Shown one piece after another: positions 24,538-36,254 of a DNA stretch of 64,000 nt (its first letter is position 1; each line of letters opens with the position of its first letter). The position numbers were made by a program, and so were the translations under genes. Origin of the DNA: Alisma plantago-aquatica (Eukaryota > Streptophyta > Magnoliopsida > Alismatales > Alismataceae); assembly GCA_963693085.1 (NCBI GenBank), contig OY856413.1, positions 107,253,501-107,317,500 on the forward strand. The letters are read 5' to 3'. Below the pieces are notes generated by a model. The model ran no database searches, was not told the DNA's origin, and saw nothing but the letters and a program-made list of their open reading frames with translations.

Positions 24538-26023
24538 TGAAAGATAGGCTGACTGGTTTACTACTAGTCCTAGTAACTACATCTTCCTCCTCATCTAGAA
24601 GATCTAAGCTTTGGAACATGTTAGGAGAAACAAGAACATAACTACTTCCACTGATGATCCTCTTGCTCTTATTGGTCCTAGTCATGCCTCTAGGAGGAGA
24701 CTTTGACTTACCGACCAATTGGAATCCTTCACTATCTTTAACACCAGTGTTCACCATATTAGGAGTAGATTTCTTCTCTTTGCCAGACTGCACCCTCACA
24801 ATAACTTCCTTCTTGACAGCAAGTGCATCCAAGTTAGAACCACCACTATCAAGGTTGCTATCAGATTGGACTTCGTTGACAATACTCACACTCCCCTGAA
24901 CTCCTTAACCAACAGATTTAGAGCTAACATGATTCTCATTCCAGTCAGCCACCAAAGAGGCCCTAGATCTGGGAGGAACATGCCGACCAGATATAACCTT
25001 GCTTCTAACAACATTAGCATTCAAACTTCTGCCATTAGTAGATGAATCCTTCTTATTATTCAGGACCACAAGAATTCCAACAGAGTTATTACTAATCAGT
25101 CTCTCTTTAACCACCACTGCAGTAGAAGACGATGAAGTTTTCTCCTTTTGAACCCAAAAATTCTTCACTAGATTTTTACCAGATCCTGAAGACTTAGAGC
25201 ATGATTTCAGATCATGTCCAAAAGATCCACAACACTGACATTTCTTGGGAATCCATTCGTACACAATATCCACTATATGCTCCACCCCTAAGTCACTCAT
25301 CAACGATACCGAAGAAGGGAAATCCGAGTCAGTAGTAATAAGAATCTGAACCCTCGTGAACTCCAAACAAGAACCATTTTTAGTTGCTAAATTAGAATCC
25401 ACCAGAAAGCCAAGAAAGCACCCAATACTCAAAAACATGGAATCATCCCATAGCTCAAGAGGTAAGTTAAGAAAACACGTCCAGATCGGGACCAAATCTA
25501 GTGATTCCTTCTCCAATCTGTCTCTGATTTGCCAAGATTTTAGAACAAGGGGTTTACCTTTAACCAGCCAGGGACTATCCTCCAGAGCGTGGATCATATT
25601 TTCTACCATCGAGAACCTGATGATGAAGAATCCATGTCTCCAGGTAGAGATCTCTATCGTGCCTTTCACCTTCCACAGCCATGCAAGATGTCTCGCCAGG
25701 GTAGGAATGTGAACTTTGAGATCAATCACATAGCCTAAGACCACATTGGATCACTTCTCCATGATCTTCTCATCCTCTGCTTGGGGTTACACAATCTTAC
25801 CATCTGTAATCTCCACCGGAACCTTCTTCAGCTTTGTACTTCCTCCAGAATTTGGTTTGAACAGGTTGTACTAGAGATGCAAAGACGAAGAAGCTCCTTC
25901 CCTAACTGTAGCAGTAGACTTCAGTAGAGAACCTCCAGCAAACCCTCCAACTCCGCCCACTCCTCCATCGCTACCCGAGGAACCCCCCTCTCCCGCTCCC
26001 GTGTGGTTCAAACGTGAAACCAT
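24530..26023 (-). pseudogene. LINE A ORF1 (nucleocapsid-like), with in-frame stops
   Basis: A single frame runs from the ATG at 26023 to the TGA at 24530, about 498 codons. It has four internal stops (TAG, TAA and TGA before 25744, and TAA at 24905-24907) but no frameshift that I could see. Contents in order: glycine/serine-rich start, DUF4283-type region ('WRHGFFIIRFS', 'PIWTCFLNLPLELW'), zinc knuckle 'CQCCGSFGHDLKSC' near 25205-25245, and a charged serine-rich tail. The stop overlaps the ORF2 ATG. The track of stops all fit single C-to-T or G-to-A changes. Confidence 0.8.
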
Positions 26024-26038
26024 CTCTAAGGTCATCTC

Positions 26039-26053
26039 GCATGCCAAAGTTCC
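26039..26053. repeat. TSD (right) of LINE A copy 2
   Basis: GCATGCCAAAGTTCC; partner of 20898-20912. Confidence 0.8.
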
Positions 26054-27425
26054 TAAGCCTATCTCTTGAGTAAGACCCCATCTGTAGTAGGCCTCAACAC
26101 GTCTGCCTCTCGACAGTTAATGGGAGAGGCCGGATATCTCAGACTCCACCTCTCAACCTGGGTTCTCAGACGGCAAGTGAAAGCCCTCAGGCTTATTGTG
26201 CATTAGTAGACCTACTGACAACTAATCATGAAACATGTAACATAGGTACCACCGGCATCCCCAGTTGGTGTTGGGTACCACACAATTGTAAGGAGTCTTC
26301 CCTACTGGTCAAGACCCCCACACCCTACTGGTGTGCTCCCACTTACCTCAATCTAGACTACCTCCAGTCGCGAAACTGTTTCCTCCTCACAACACATGCC
26401 TCATCCTATGAGGATTCTACAGTGTTCAGGGCATCTACATGTCTAATTCACTCTTTAAATTCACAATCAAATCATCACATCATCATATCTTAGTTTAGCT
26501 TTGTAAGCCATTCATTTCATAAACCATCTAATAAAATTTACCACAACTGAAGTGTTAAACATCACCACATCTCAAACTGAGAAACATTGATATCACAATA
26601 CTTGTTTCATTGAACACCCTATCATTAGGGTTTCATTTACCTCATTCACTTATCACATGACACTCATAAGGACTTAATGTGTTATAAACATTCACTGAAG
26701 ACAGACTTCTTTCAACAATTCATATACAATAAACATATATATGAAATCCTACAATTGAGCTAAATTAGGGTTTCCTCACAATTCACTGAGATATCATGCA
26801 TCAAGAATAACAACAAATAAATAAAGTCTATGATGTCAAGAAAAACACTTCAAATGGATTTCAAAATATCTATTCACAAATTTTCAACTTTCCACTCATC
26901 TAGGGTTTCACCCTCTTTACTGAGATATCAAGAAAACACTAATCACATCATACAAAATCCAAGATAGTATCTGACATTTATGTACCTCCCATTCAGATAA
27001 ACAATCCATTAATAACCACTGAGATTCATATAGATAAATTTCTCTATTTAATTATACAACAATTTCAATCATAGCCAAAAACCTTAATTTTCAATACATT
27101 CATGTAACCTCTATGATTACTTTAAGAATTATCATTTAAATGAGTTGTAACCATTTCTAATGTGATTTCATCACAACCGAGAAATAATCCCTTTCATATC
27201 ATCTAGCAAAATCTAGATCAAAAAGACCATTTAGTGTTTCTGCTTGCATACTAAGCAATTGAAAATTATTGATGATTTAACTCATTTCTATGCAATCTAC
27301 TATTTAAAGGAAGTACCTACTCACCCTAAGGTGTGAAAAAACCATAAAAACATAGCCCATCTCTGAAAATCTCGAATCCATATCAAAACTCTAGAAAATC
27401 ACCTATTTATTCTTTCTTTCTACCC

Positions 27426-27430
27426 TAATG
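27426..27430. repeat. TSD (left) of the copia element
   Basis: TAATG, repeated at 35926-35930. The sister LTR is uninterrupted here (about 53628-53660). Confidence 0.85.
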
Positions 27431-27775
27431 TGTTGGCTAAATGGACATCTATAAATCCCTTTGTTTTGATTATGACAAACATTTCATTCTTATTGATCTA
27501 ACGAGCTACTTGAGTGTGCAGGAACAAGGTGCATGACAAAAGCAACTAGGGAAATCCATATGCTTATATGTTTATATTTTCATGCAATGTAATCGCTTTG
27601 TAAAAAACTTGTACAAATATATAATGTACAAGTACTTAGATTGCATGTAAATCAAGCGTTAGATCTTCCCTAGCTAAACACCACATTTAGATAAGTTATC
27701 CCCTTCAAATAGGATCACATATGCACACTCATACATATAATTAGTGCCTAAATTGAAACATTGAAACAGGATCAA

Positions 27776-27979
27776 TCTCGGTCGACAAACTCCTCGACCG
27801 AGACACTCTCGGTCGACAATCTTCTCGACCGAGAAAGATCCAAAGTAGCCGTTAGACACAACTAACAAGGTAGTTGGCAGTTGGAGATAAACGTTGCAAA
27901 ACACTTGTTCCAGAGAGCCTGTCGGTCGACAAAAGTTCGACCGAGTAGGTGTCTCGGTCGACCATTCTTCGACCGAGAT
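27776..27979 (+). repeat. cluster of four CGGTCGA/TCGACCG stem-loops in LTR
   Basis: Four inverted repeats of the form (T)CTCGGTCGA - short loop - TCGACCGAG(A) at about 27776-27803, 27807-27834, 27922-27945 and 27952-27979. Loops are about 7-12 nt. The same motif recurs five times in the gag-pol spacer and four times in the 3' LTR. Confidence 0.9.
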
Positions 27980-28113
27980 GGTCTCTGACAGCAACTGCAG
28001 AATTAATTAATTAGCCGTTGTTAAAGCAACAAACTTGTACCTAACGGCTAGTTAAGCACTTAGAAACCCCTAGAAGTTGTCTAGAACGTCCTTAAGCATC
28101 CATAGGCCATTCC

Positions 28114-28121
28114 TATAAATA
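28114..28121 (+). promoter_or_regulatory. TATA box of copia 5' LTR
   Basis: TATAAATA, repeated at 35187 in the 3' LTR; suitable for starting the genomic RNA shortly downstream. Confidence 0.6.
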
Positions 28122-28855
28122 GGACAAGCCATAGGACACTAAAACTCACTTGTTACACTTGAGAACTCTTTGAGCATACTTTGAGCAATCTGTTTGTGAG
28201 CAAATTGAGCATTGTGAACATTGGCTACTTCCTTCATTAGCTCATAATTCGTGTCCTATAGGCTAGTATCTCCTACTCACTACAATCACAAGTCCATACA
28301 CTTGGTTAGGAGATCTATACGCTTGATCTAGGCAAATCAAGCCTTGGGCTACAAAGGATAAGTTGTAATTTCCTTTTTCCTTTCTTGTTCTCTATTACCG
28401 TTTGTACTCTCCTTGCTACTCCTAGGTTGGAGGCTGCTGATTGGAGAGGGTGGAGATCTTCTTGGCGAAGAAGGTGACTTTGAGCTACTTCAGAAGGCTG
28501 GTGCAACAGGAGGTTACTTCTAGAGAGGAAGGCTACTTCAAGGGGGAGCTTGGAGTTACTTCAAGAAGGCTACCTCAAAGTTGGTGCACCTACTTCAAGT
28601 GAAGGTTGTTCAAAGGGTGTAAAGGAAAGTATTGTATTTTGTATAAATCCTTAAGAAGGTAATAAAATAAATACTTTCAAAATCCCAGTTGGGTAAGCAA
28701 CCGGTTAGTGGACTGACAACTTTAGTATTTGCTAAAGTTGGAACCACTCTAAACACCTCTCTCCTTCTTCCAATTTCAATTGTGGTTGTTTGAGTTCAAT
28801 AAATTGTTAAAATTATTTAAAAACTCTATTCACCCCCCCTCTAGTGTTTTTCAAT

Positions 28856-28867
28856 TGGTATCAGAGC
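28856..28867 (+). other. primer binding site (initiator tRNA-Met)
   Basis: TGGTATCAGAGC starts three bases after the LTR end, the usual plant copia PBS. Confidence 0.9.
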
Positions 28868-28901
28868 AGGCTTCAAGGAACCCTAACAAGGCCTTGAAGA
28901 A

Positions 28902-30614
28902 ATGGGTGATGGAGTGCTCAACAACCTTAACCTCGAAGGGACACTTGTTGCTAGGCCTCCAGCGTTCGATGGAACAAACTACCAATATTGGAAGAGAAGG
29001 ATGCAGTTCTACTTCCAAGGGATCAATTGGGGCTTATGGAGAATGGTGTCAACCCCATATGAGCTCCCTCAAACTCAATTTGCAGAATGGGATGCAAATA
29101 CGGTAAAGCTGGCTCAAATGAATGCAAAAGCTGTAAGCATTTTATATTGTTCTATATCGGTAGGAGAATTTAATAGAATATCTAATTGTGACACAGGCTA
29201 TGATATTTGGCATAGACTATCCATAACCTATGAAGGAACAGTCGAAGATAAAAATTCCAAAATTAGCATGTTTAAACAAAAGTTTGAACATTTTCGTATG
29301 GATCCTGATGAATCTATTAGTGAAATGTTTGCAAAATTTTCTACTATTGTTAATGGTTTAAGTGCCCTAGGAAAACCTGTCCTTGAAGAAGATCAGGTAT
29401 CAAAGATCCTTCATTCACTTCCTCCAAAATATAAGCCAAAGGTGACAGCCATTGAAGAAGCAAACGACCTCACTCGACTGAAAACGGAGCAACTTATTGG
29501 CAACTTAGAAGCTCATGAAGCAACCCTAGAAGAGGAAGAAAGAAGAGCACGTGAACTTCAGCAAGGAAAGAAGAAGGATGTGGCTCTAAAAGCTTCAAAG
29601 GTCGTCACACAAGAAAGTGAGGAGTCAAGTGAAGAAGAAGGAGAAGAAGCCTTGATAGTCAATGGTAAGAAATACAAAAGATTTAAATCTAACAAAATTT
29701 CCAGTTCTTCTTCTACCCCTCCTAGGTGCTTTGAATGTGGGAAGAAAGGGCATTTCAAAAATGAATGTCCTAAAGCAAAGAAAGGAAAGAAAATCTCACA
29801 CAAGAAGAAGGGAGAAAAAGCCTATAAAGCTGCATGGGACGAGTCAAGTGACAGTGAAAGCGGAGAAGAAACGGTGGATTGTCTAATGGCAAGAGAAGAT
29901 GATGAAGACTCTCAAGAGGTAAGCCTACTTGATCTTCCTAAAGAAGAGTTAGTTACTAGTCTACAAGAAATTCATGATAAGTATGTTGATATCAAGAAGA
30001 AACTAAAGAAGGTTATCAAATCAAATGATGAGCTAATTGCTAAATTAGATAATCTTTCTTCTGAAAAGAATAACATTGATCTTGAGAATTTGTCTTTAAA
30101 AACATCTTTAGATAATTGCACTAGAAATCTACTCAATTTAGAAACAAATGTTGATCTTCTTTCTAAAGAAAAGACTGACTTGTTAGCTAAACTAAAAGAT
30201 TTTCAGACTCAACCTATTTTGTGTAACCATCTAGACTATGATAATGTTATAAAAGAAAGAGATTCATTGTTATCTGATTTAGATCAAGCAAGAAATGATC
30301 TACACAAGAAAATGAATGATATTGCTCAGCTGCAAAGAGAACTTTATGAGTTAAGAAGAAAAGATATACTTGATAACATTCTAAGCATTGGTACTATTTT
30401 CAACGGAAGAAAAGGTTTGGGATATGCTCCAAAGAAAAATCAACCCAAAAGAACTCAAACTATGTTTGTACCCAAGAACACAATGGCTAGAAAGAGAAAT
30501 GAAGTTGATTCTATTACTTGCCATTTTTGTTTACGTCTTGGACACTATTCCTTTTCATGCCCTTATAAAACTAAGGATTCCGAATTAGTTTGGGTCCCAA
30601 AACCTCAAACTTAG
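28902..30614 (+). CDS. gag: Gag polyprotein of copia element
   Basis: An intact 570-codon frame starts at the first ATG after the PBS. The N-terminal half is a UBN2-type copia gag domain ('FDGTNYQYWKRRMQFYFQG' near residue 26, 'GYDIWHRLSITYEGT' near 100). A zinc knuckle 'CFECGKKGHFKNEC' starts at residue 276, then comes an acidic and coiled-coil-prone region (residues 330-500). A second knuckle-like motif 'CHFCLRLGHYSFSC' starts at residue 540. Gag would form the virus-like particle and package the RNA. Long gags with two knuckles are typical of SIRE-type elements. It ends at TAG and is not in frame with pol. Confidence 0.9.
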   Translation: MGDGVLNNLNLEGTLVARPPAFDGTNYQYWKRRMQFYFQGINWGLWRMVSTPYELPQTQFAEWDANTVKLAQMNAKAVSILYCSISVGEFNRISNCDTGYDIWHRLSITYEGTVEDKNSKISMFKQKFEHFRMDPDESISEMFAKFSTIVNGLSALGKPVLEEDQVSKILHSLPPKYKPKVTAIEEANDLTRLKTEQLIGNLEAHEATLEEEERRARELQQGKKKDVALKASKVVTQESEESSEEEGEEALIVNGKKYKRFKSNKISSSSSTPPRCFECGKKGHFKNECPKAKKGKKISHKKKGEKAYKAAWDESSDSESGEETVDCLMAREDDEDSQEVSLLDLPKEELVTSLQEIHDKYVDIKKKLKKVIKSNDELIAKLDNLSSEKNNIDLENLSLKTSLDNCTRNLLNLETNVDLLSKEKTDLLAKLKDFQTQPILCNHLDYDNVIKERDSLLSDLDQARNDLHKKMNDIAQLQRELYELRRKDILDNILSIGTIFNGRKGLGYAPKKNQPKRTQTMFVPKNTMARKRNEVDSITCHFCLRLGHYSFSCPYKTKDSELVWVPKPQT

Positions 30615-30999
30615 TAGAGTCAAATAGAATTTAGTTGAGATATGACCAAAAGCTCCATCTTGCTATTTATATTGTCTTATCTCAACTAAACAAAAGACTT
30701 CATGCATATTGTTAATTTTCTGCATTGTTGTACTAAAACAGAAACTTAGTCGGTCGAAGTATTGTCGACCGAACCATTAATCGATCGAAGTATTGTCGAC
30801 CGACCAAATGTCTGTAACATATCAAAATTTACAGCAATTATTTCGGTCGAAAATTGGTCAACCGAGCTAAATTTCTGTGTTTCTTTGTAATACAGTAATC
30901 TTCTCGATCGACAATTAGTCGACCGAGACAGATGTCGGTCGAACAATTGTCGACCGATTGGACTTCTGATTCAGAATTCTTATACAAATCTGTACTTAA
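30615..30999 (+). other. gag-pol spacer with five CGGTCGA stem-loops
   Basis: A non-coding gap between gag and the pol frame (frames differ). It contains five inverted repeats with arms CGGTCGA or CGATCGA and TCGACCG (about 30750-30960), for instance TCGGTCGA - 7 nt - TCGACCGA. A splice-acceptor-like TTTTAATGCAG at 31044-31054 directly precedes the protease sequence, so pol could be made from a spliced or separately initiated RNA. That is inference only. Confidence 0.8.
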
Positions 31000-33900
31000 A
31001 TGATTCTAACCATATCAGACCATCACATGGGTACCAGAATCTACATTTTAATGCAGGAATGGGTGGTTGACAGTGGATGTTCCAAACATATGACCGGGAA
31101 CAAGGATGCATTTCAAACCTTTGAAGAACAGAAAAGTGGAACAGTCACCTTTGGAGACAATGGTAAGGGCAAAATCGTTGGAATAGGTAATGTTGGTACA
31201 AACCTCGAAATAAAGAATGTTCTACTCGTTGATGGTTTGCACCATAATTTGATAAGTGTTAGTCAATTATGTGACAGTGGTTATGATGTGTTATTTAACA
31301 AAACTTGCTGCAAGTTATGGATAGAAAACACTACAAATGTTGTTTATGAAGGAAATAGAGTTGGAAATTTTTATATCCTTAAACCTAACTCTATGAAATC
31401 AGTAGTGGGAAAATGCTTGCTTGCAAATGAAAATACCTTACAAGTATGGCATAAAAAGCTAGGACATGCTAGTTCACATGTTATTAAAAAGCTAGTAAAA
31501 TATGATCTTGTTCGTGGATTGCCTACTTTATCTTTTGATCAAGTTGAAAACTGTGAACCATGCACAATGGGAAAGCAAACCAAAACCTCTTTTAAACCAA
31601 AACATGTACTTAGAACCAGTAGGTCCTTAGAATTAATTCATATGGATTTATTTGGACCCATGAGGAAACGATCTATTGGTGGTAAAAGATACTGTTTTGT
31701 TATTGTTTATGATTATAGTAGATACACATGGGTACACTTTATTGCAACTAAAGATGATACTATTCATGTTTTTATACAATTTTGTTCCAAGATTGAAAAT
31801 CTATTACAAAGCAAAATATGTACAATTAGAAGTGATCATGGTGGAGAATTTGAAAATCATACATTTGAAGAATTTTGTACATCTCAAGGGTACACTCATA
31901 ATTGTTCTGCTCCACACACCCCACAACAAAATGGTATAGTTGAAAGGAAAAATCGATCACTACAAGAAATGGCTAGAACTATGATGCTTGAACACAACAC
32001 ACCCAAAACCTTTTGGGCTGAAGTTGTAAACACTGCATGCTATGTGCTAAATAGAGTAACTGTTCACTCTCATTTAAAGAAAACTCCATATGAAATAATA
32101 CATTCTAAGAAACTAAGAGTTGACTATTTTCATACCTTTAGCTCCACATGCTATATTTTAAATACCAAAGATGATAGAGATAAGTTTGACTCAAAATCAC
32201 ACAAAGCATTCTTTTTGGGATATTCCACTTCTAGCAAAGCTTTTAAAGTATATAACACTATATCTAGAAAAGTTGAGGAATCTATTCATGTCTCTTTTCA
32301 TGAAGAGTCCAAATCTGAAAAACTAGAAATCATAGATCTCACTAATCAATTTGAGAATTTAAACATACCAAATGATAGTGAGAAAGGTACTACAAATAAT
32401 CACCAAGCTGAACCACAACCTCCACCTAGGCTTATTAAAGATCATCCTCAAGAATTAATTATTGGAGATCCAAATGATAAAGTCAAAACTCGGTCTTCCT
32501 TCAAAGATGTTGCAAACATGGCTTTTGTTTCTATCATTGAACCTAAAAAGATATATGAAGCTCTTAAAGATGATTATTGGATAATAGCCATGCAAGAAGA
32601 ATTGAATCAATTCACTAAAAATGATGTATGGGATTTAGTTCCTAAACCACAAGATAAAACCATAATAGGAACTAAATGGGTTTTTAGGAACAAGCTAAAT
32701 GAGGCAGGAGAAGTAATAAGGAATAAAGCTCGGTTAGTAGCACAATGATATAATCAACAAGAAGGAATAGATTTTGATGAAACGTATGCACCGGTAGCTA
32801 GACTTGAAGCTATTATAATGTTACTAGCTATTGCTGCACATAAAAACATCAAACTCTACCAAATGGATGTAAAAAGTGCATTTCTAAATGGCATCATTCA
32901 AGAAGAAGTATATGTTGCCCAACCACCTGGTTTTGAAATACCGGAAAAAGGTGACTATGTTTATAAACTTAAGAAAGCACTTTATGGTTTAAAACAAGCA
33001 CCTAGAAATTGGTATGAAAGGCTCAAGACATATCTTTTTGATAATGGTTTTTCTATTGGAAATTCAGATTCTACTCTATTTTTCAAAACATATACATCTG
33101 ATTTCCTAGTTGTGCAAATATACGTTGATGACATTATTTTTGGAGCTTCTAATAAATCATTGTGCACACAATTTAGTGACATTATGCAAAAAGAATTTGA
33201 AATGAGCCTCATGGGTGAACTAACTTTCTTTCTTGGTTTTCAAATTAAGCAAACACTTGCCGGAATATTCATAAGCCAAGAAAAATATACTAAAGAACTC
33301 TTAAAATGGTTTGGGATGGATCAGTGCAAACATGCTACTACTCCTATGGCTACTTCTATTAAAATTGATAAAGATGAAAATGGGGAACCTATTGATGATT
33401 CCTTATATAGAGCCATGATTGGTAGTTTTCTTTACTTAACTACTTCTAGACCGGACATTATGTTTCCCGTTGGTCTTTGTGCTCGATTTCAATCACAACC
33501 TATGCACTCTCATTTTCTAGCAGTTAAACGAATTCTTCGTTACCTAGCCGGCACTACTTGTTTTGGTTTATGGTATCCAAAAGGACAATCCTTGGATTTT
33601 AAAGCTTATACTGATGCGGATTATGCTGGTTTTCGCCTTGATCGCAAGAGTACTAGTGGTGGTTGTTTCTTTTTAGGGAGAGCTTTAGTATCTTGGTTTA
33701 GCAAGAAACAAAATACGGTTGCCCTATCTACAACTGAAGCCGAATATATGGCAGCCGGGTCTTGTTGTGCTCAAGTGCTTTATATGCAACAAGTATTAAA
33801 CGATTATGGTTTTACTCTTTCATCTACGCCTATTTTTTGTGACAATACGAGCGCTATAAACTTAGCACACAATCCTATTTTACACAGCCGAGCTAAACAT

Positions 33901-34092
33901 ATTGAAATCTGTCATCACTTTTTAAGGGATCATATCTCCAAGAATCATGTTTCCCTTCATCATGTTGATACGGAAGATCAATTGGCTGATATTTTTACAA
34001 AACCGCTTCCACTAGATCAATTTAACAAAATTAGGAAGCAACTACTTATCACTCCTTTGGAAGATGTTTTCTTTGATATTTGTGCTACTTAA
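31000..34092 (+). pseudogene. pol: Pol polyprotein of copia element, one premature stop
   Basis: One frame of 1,030 codons, open except for TGA at 32746-32748 (codon 583). Domains in order: aspartic protease 'WVVDSGCSKHMTG' (Asp at residue 24); integrase zinc finger (H-H...'CEPC') near 150-190; integrase core 'HMDLFGP' (Asp 216), 'RSDHGGEFEN' and 'QQNGIVERKNRS' (D, D, E all present); RT 'GTKWVFRNKL' (before the stop) and '[10 protein letters not shown]', 'YVDDIIFG' (residue 708, both Asp present); RNase H 'TDADYAG', '[10 protein letters not shown]', '[12 protein letters not shown]'. Apart from the stop, all catalytic residues I can check are intact, so the defect is probably recent. Confidence 0.9.
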
Positions 34093-34503
34093 ACAAAAAC
34101 TCTTACTTGCATCATGATAATTAAGGACATCTAATTAAGGGACATCTTTTAATGGACATCTTTTCGTTAGATTTGATGGGACATCTAATTAAGGGGGAGT
34201 TTTTATTTCTAACAGGATATCTTTTTGAAATGACAAAGGGGGAGAAATAAAATATAAAACTAAAACTTAGAAACACTCAATCAATGAGTTTCATAAATAA
34301 ACTCTTGGCTTTACATTGAAAGTTGCTATATTCCCTAGTGAATTGGATTTCATGTTCCATAATTCAAGGGGAATAATAAGCACACATTTTATAACCAAGA
34401 GGAAAAGCTACAAAAGGTAATCTAAAGGTATGAAACTCATATGGTTTATATTTCCTTTATTTATATTTTTGGAAATGTTTGTCATCTTCAAAAAGGGGGA
34501 GAT
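34093..34503 (+). other. 3' untranslated region with repeated polypurine tracts
   Basis: The stretch has AAGGGGGAG-type tracts at about 34191, 34235 and 34492-34503; the last one directly abuts the 3' LTR and is the likely plus-strand primer. A GGACATCT motif is repeated several times here and recurs at the LTR start. There is no ORF. Confidence 0.75.
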
Positions 34504-35925
34504 TGTTGGCTAAATGGACATCTATAAATCCCTTTGTTTTGATTATGACAAACATTTCATTCTTATTGATCTAATGAGCTACTGGAGTGTGCAGGAACAA
34601 GGTGGATGACAAAAGCAACTAGGGAAATCCATATGCTTATATGTTTATATTTTCATGCAATGTAATCGCTTTGTAAAAAACTTATACAAATATATAATGT
34701 ACAAGTACTTAGATTGCATGTAAATCAAGCGTTAGATCTTCCCTAGCTAAACACCACATTTAGATAAGTTATCCCCTTCAAATAGGATCACATATGCACA
34801 CTCATACATATAATTAGTGCCTAAATTGAAACATTGAAACATGATCAATCTCGGTCGACAAACTCCTCGACCGAGACACTCTCGGTCGACAATCTTCTCG
34901 ACTGAGAAAGATCCAAAGTAGCCGTTAGACACAACTAACAAGGTAGTTGGCAGTTGGAGATAAACGTTGCAAAACACTTGTTCCAGAGAGCCTGTCGGTC
35001 GACAAAAGTTCGACCGAGTAGGTGTCTCGGTCGACCATTCTTCGACCGAGATGGTCTCAGACAGAAACTGCAGAATTAATTAATTAGCCGTTGTTAAAGC
35101 AACAAACTTGTACCTAACGGCTAGTAAAGCACTTAGAAACCCCTAGAAGTTGTCTAGAACGTCCTTAAGCATCCATAGGCCATTCCTATAAATAGGACAA
35201 GCCATAGGACACTAAAACTCACTTGTTACACTTGAGAACTCTTTGAGCATACTTTGAGCAATCTGTTTGTGAGCAAATTGAGCATTGTGAACATTGGCTA
35301 CTTCCTTCCTTAGCTCATAATTCGTGTCCTATAGGCTAGTATCTCCTACCCACTACAATCACAAGTCCATACACTTGGTTAGGAGATCTATACGCTTGAT
35401 CTTGGCAAATCAAGCCTTGGGCTACAAAGGATAAGTTGTAATTTCCTTTTTCCTTTCTTGTTCTCTATTACCGTTTGTACTCTCCTTGCTAATCCTAGGT
35501 TGGAGGCTGCTGATTGGAGAGGGTGGAGATCTTCTTGGCGAAGAAGGTGACTTTGAGCTACTTCAGAAGGCTGGTGCAACGGGAGGTTACTTCTAGAGAG
35601 GAAGGCTACTTCAAGGGGGAGCTTGGAGTTACTTCAAGAAGGCTACCTCAAAGTTGGTGCACCTACTTCAAGTGAAGGTTGTTCAAAGGGTGTAAAGGAA
35701 AGTATTGTATTTTGTATAAATCCTTGAGAAGGTAATAAAATAAATACTTTCAAAATCCCGGTTGGGTAAGCAACCAGGTAGTGGACTGACAACTTTAGTA
35801 TTTGCTAAAGTTGGAACAACTCTAAACACCTGTCTCCTTCTTCCAATTTCAATTGTGGTTGTTTGAGTTCAATAAATTGTTAAAATTATTTAAAAACTCT
35901 ATTCACCCCCCTCTAGTGTTTTTCA
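34504..35925 (+). repeat. 3' LTR of copia element
   Basis: 1422 bp, matching the 5' LTR with about 20 substitutions by eye and a C-run length change. It carries the same four stem-loops (34849-35052) and TATA box (35187). Confidence 0.95.
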
Positions 35926-35930
35926 TAATG
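35926..35930. repeat. TSD (right) of the copia element
   Basis: TAATG; partner of 27426-27430. Confidence 0.85.
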
Positions 35931-36254
35931 ATGGTATGATGTTGGTAGAAGATGAAAATTGGAGGTTCAGCCAAACCTCATATTCATTGGATTAGGGATT
36001 CTGATCATGGGGAAATGAGGAGGAGGAAGAATCGATGGTTAAAACTACTTACCAAGTCGAATCTATGACAACCCTTTTAGATTTCCGTCGTTCTTCACAG
36101 TATTCCCCAAAAATTGCCCTAGAAATAACCTTCTAGGTCTCTCTCTTATTAAGCAAGGTGTCTGAGATGATATAGGATCGGATCGTGGTTCCAACATAAT
36201 TTGTTTTGTTGAAAACGGATATGTATAGCTCGATATATGATCATTTTACGATTG

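Larger units (their letters stand above)
20913..26038 (-). mobile_element. full-length L1-type LINE (family A, copy 2)
   Basis: A 5.13-kb minus-strand element begins on the plus strand with T8 (its poly-A tail) at 20913-20920 and ends at 26038. It is flanked by a 15-bp TSD with three mismatches. ORF1 (26023 to 24530) and ORF2 (24537 to about 21017) overlap. Unlike LINE B it has no RNase H. Both ORFs contain premature stops. The copy at 1-2220 is its near-identical truncated sister. Confidence 0.9.
27431..28853 (+). repeat. 5' LTR of copia element
   Basis: TGTTGGCTAAATGG ... GTTTTTCA, 1423 bp, paired with 34504-35925. It contains four CGGTCGA stem-loops (27776-27979) and a TATA box at 28114. 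Confidence 0.95.
27431..35925 (+). mobile_element. SIRE-like Ty1/copia retrotransposon, nearly intact
   Basis: An 8.5-kb plus-strand element with 1.42-kb LTRs (TG...CA), tRNA-Met PBS, gag, a 440-bp spacer, pol (protease, integrase, RT, RNase H), several polypurine tracts and a 5-bp TSD (TAATG). Gag length, two zinc knuckles and the AAAGGGGGAGA tracts suit the SIRE/Maximus lineage, but no env-like ORF follows pol. The two LTRs differ at about 20 positions by eye (near 1.5%), so insertion is fairly recent. A single stop in pol is the only clear defect apart from the gag-pol gap. Confidence 0.95.

Noticed and set aside
27776..27979. CRISPR-like array of CGGTCGA repeats
   Set aside because: Units are inverted repeats with irregular spacing inside a plant retrotransposon LTR; no uniform spacers and a eukaryotic context.
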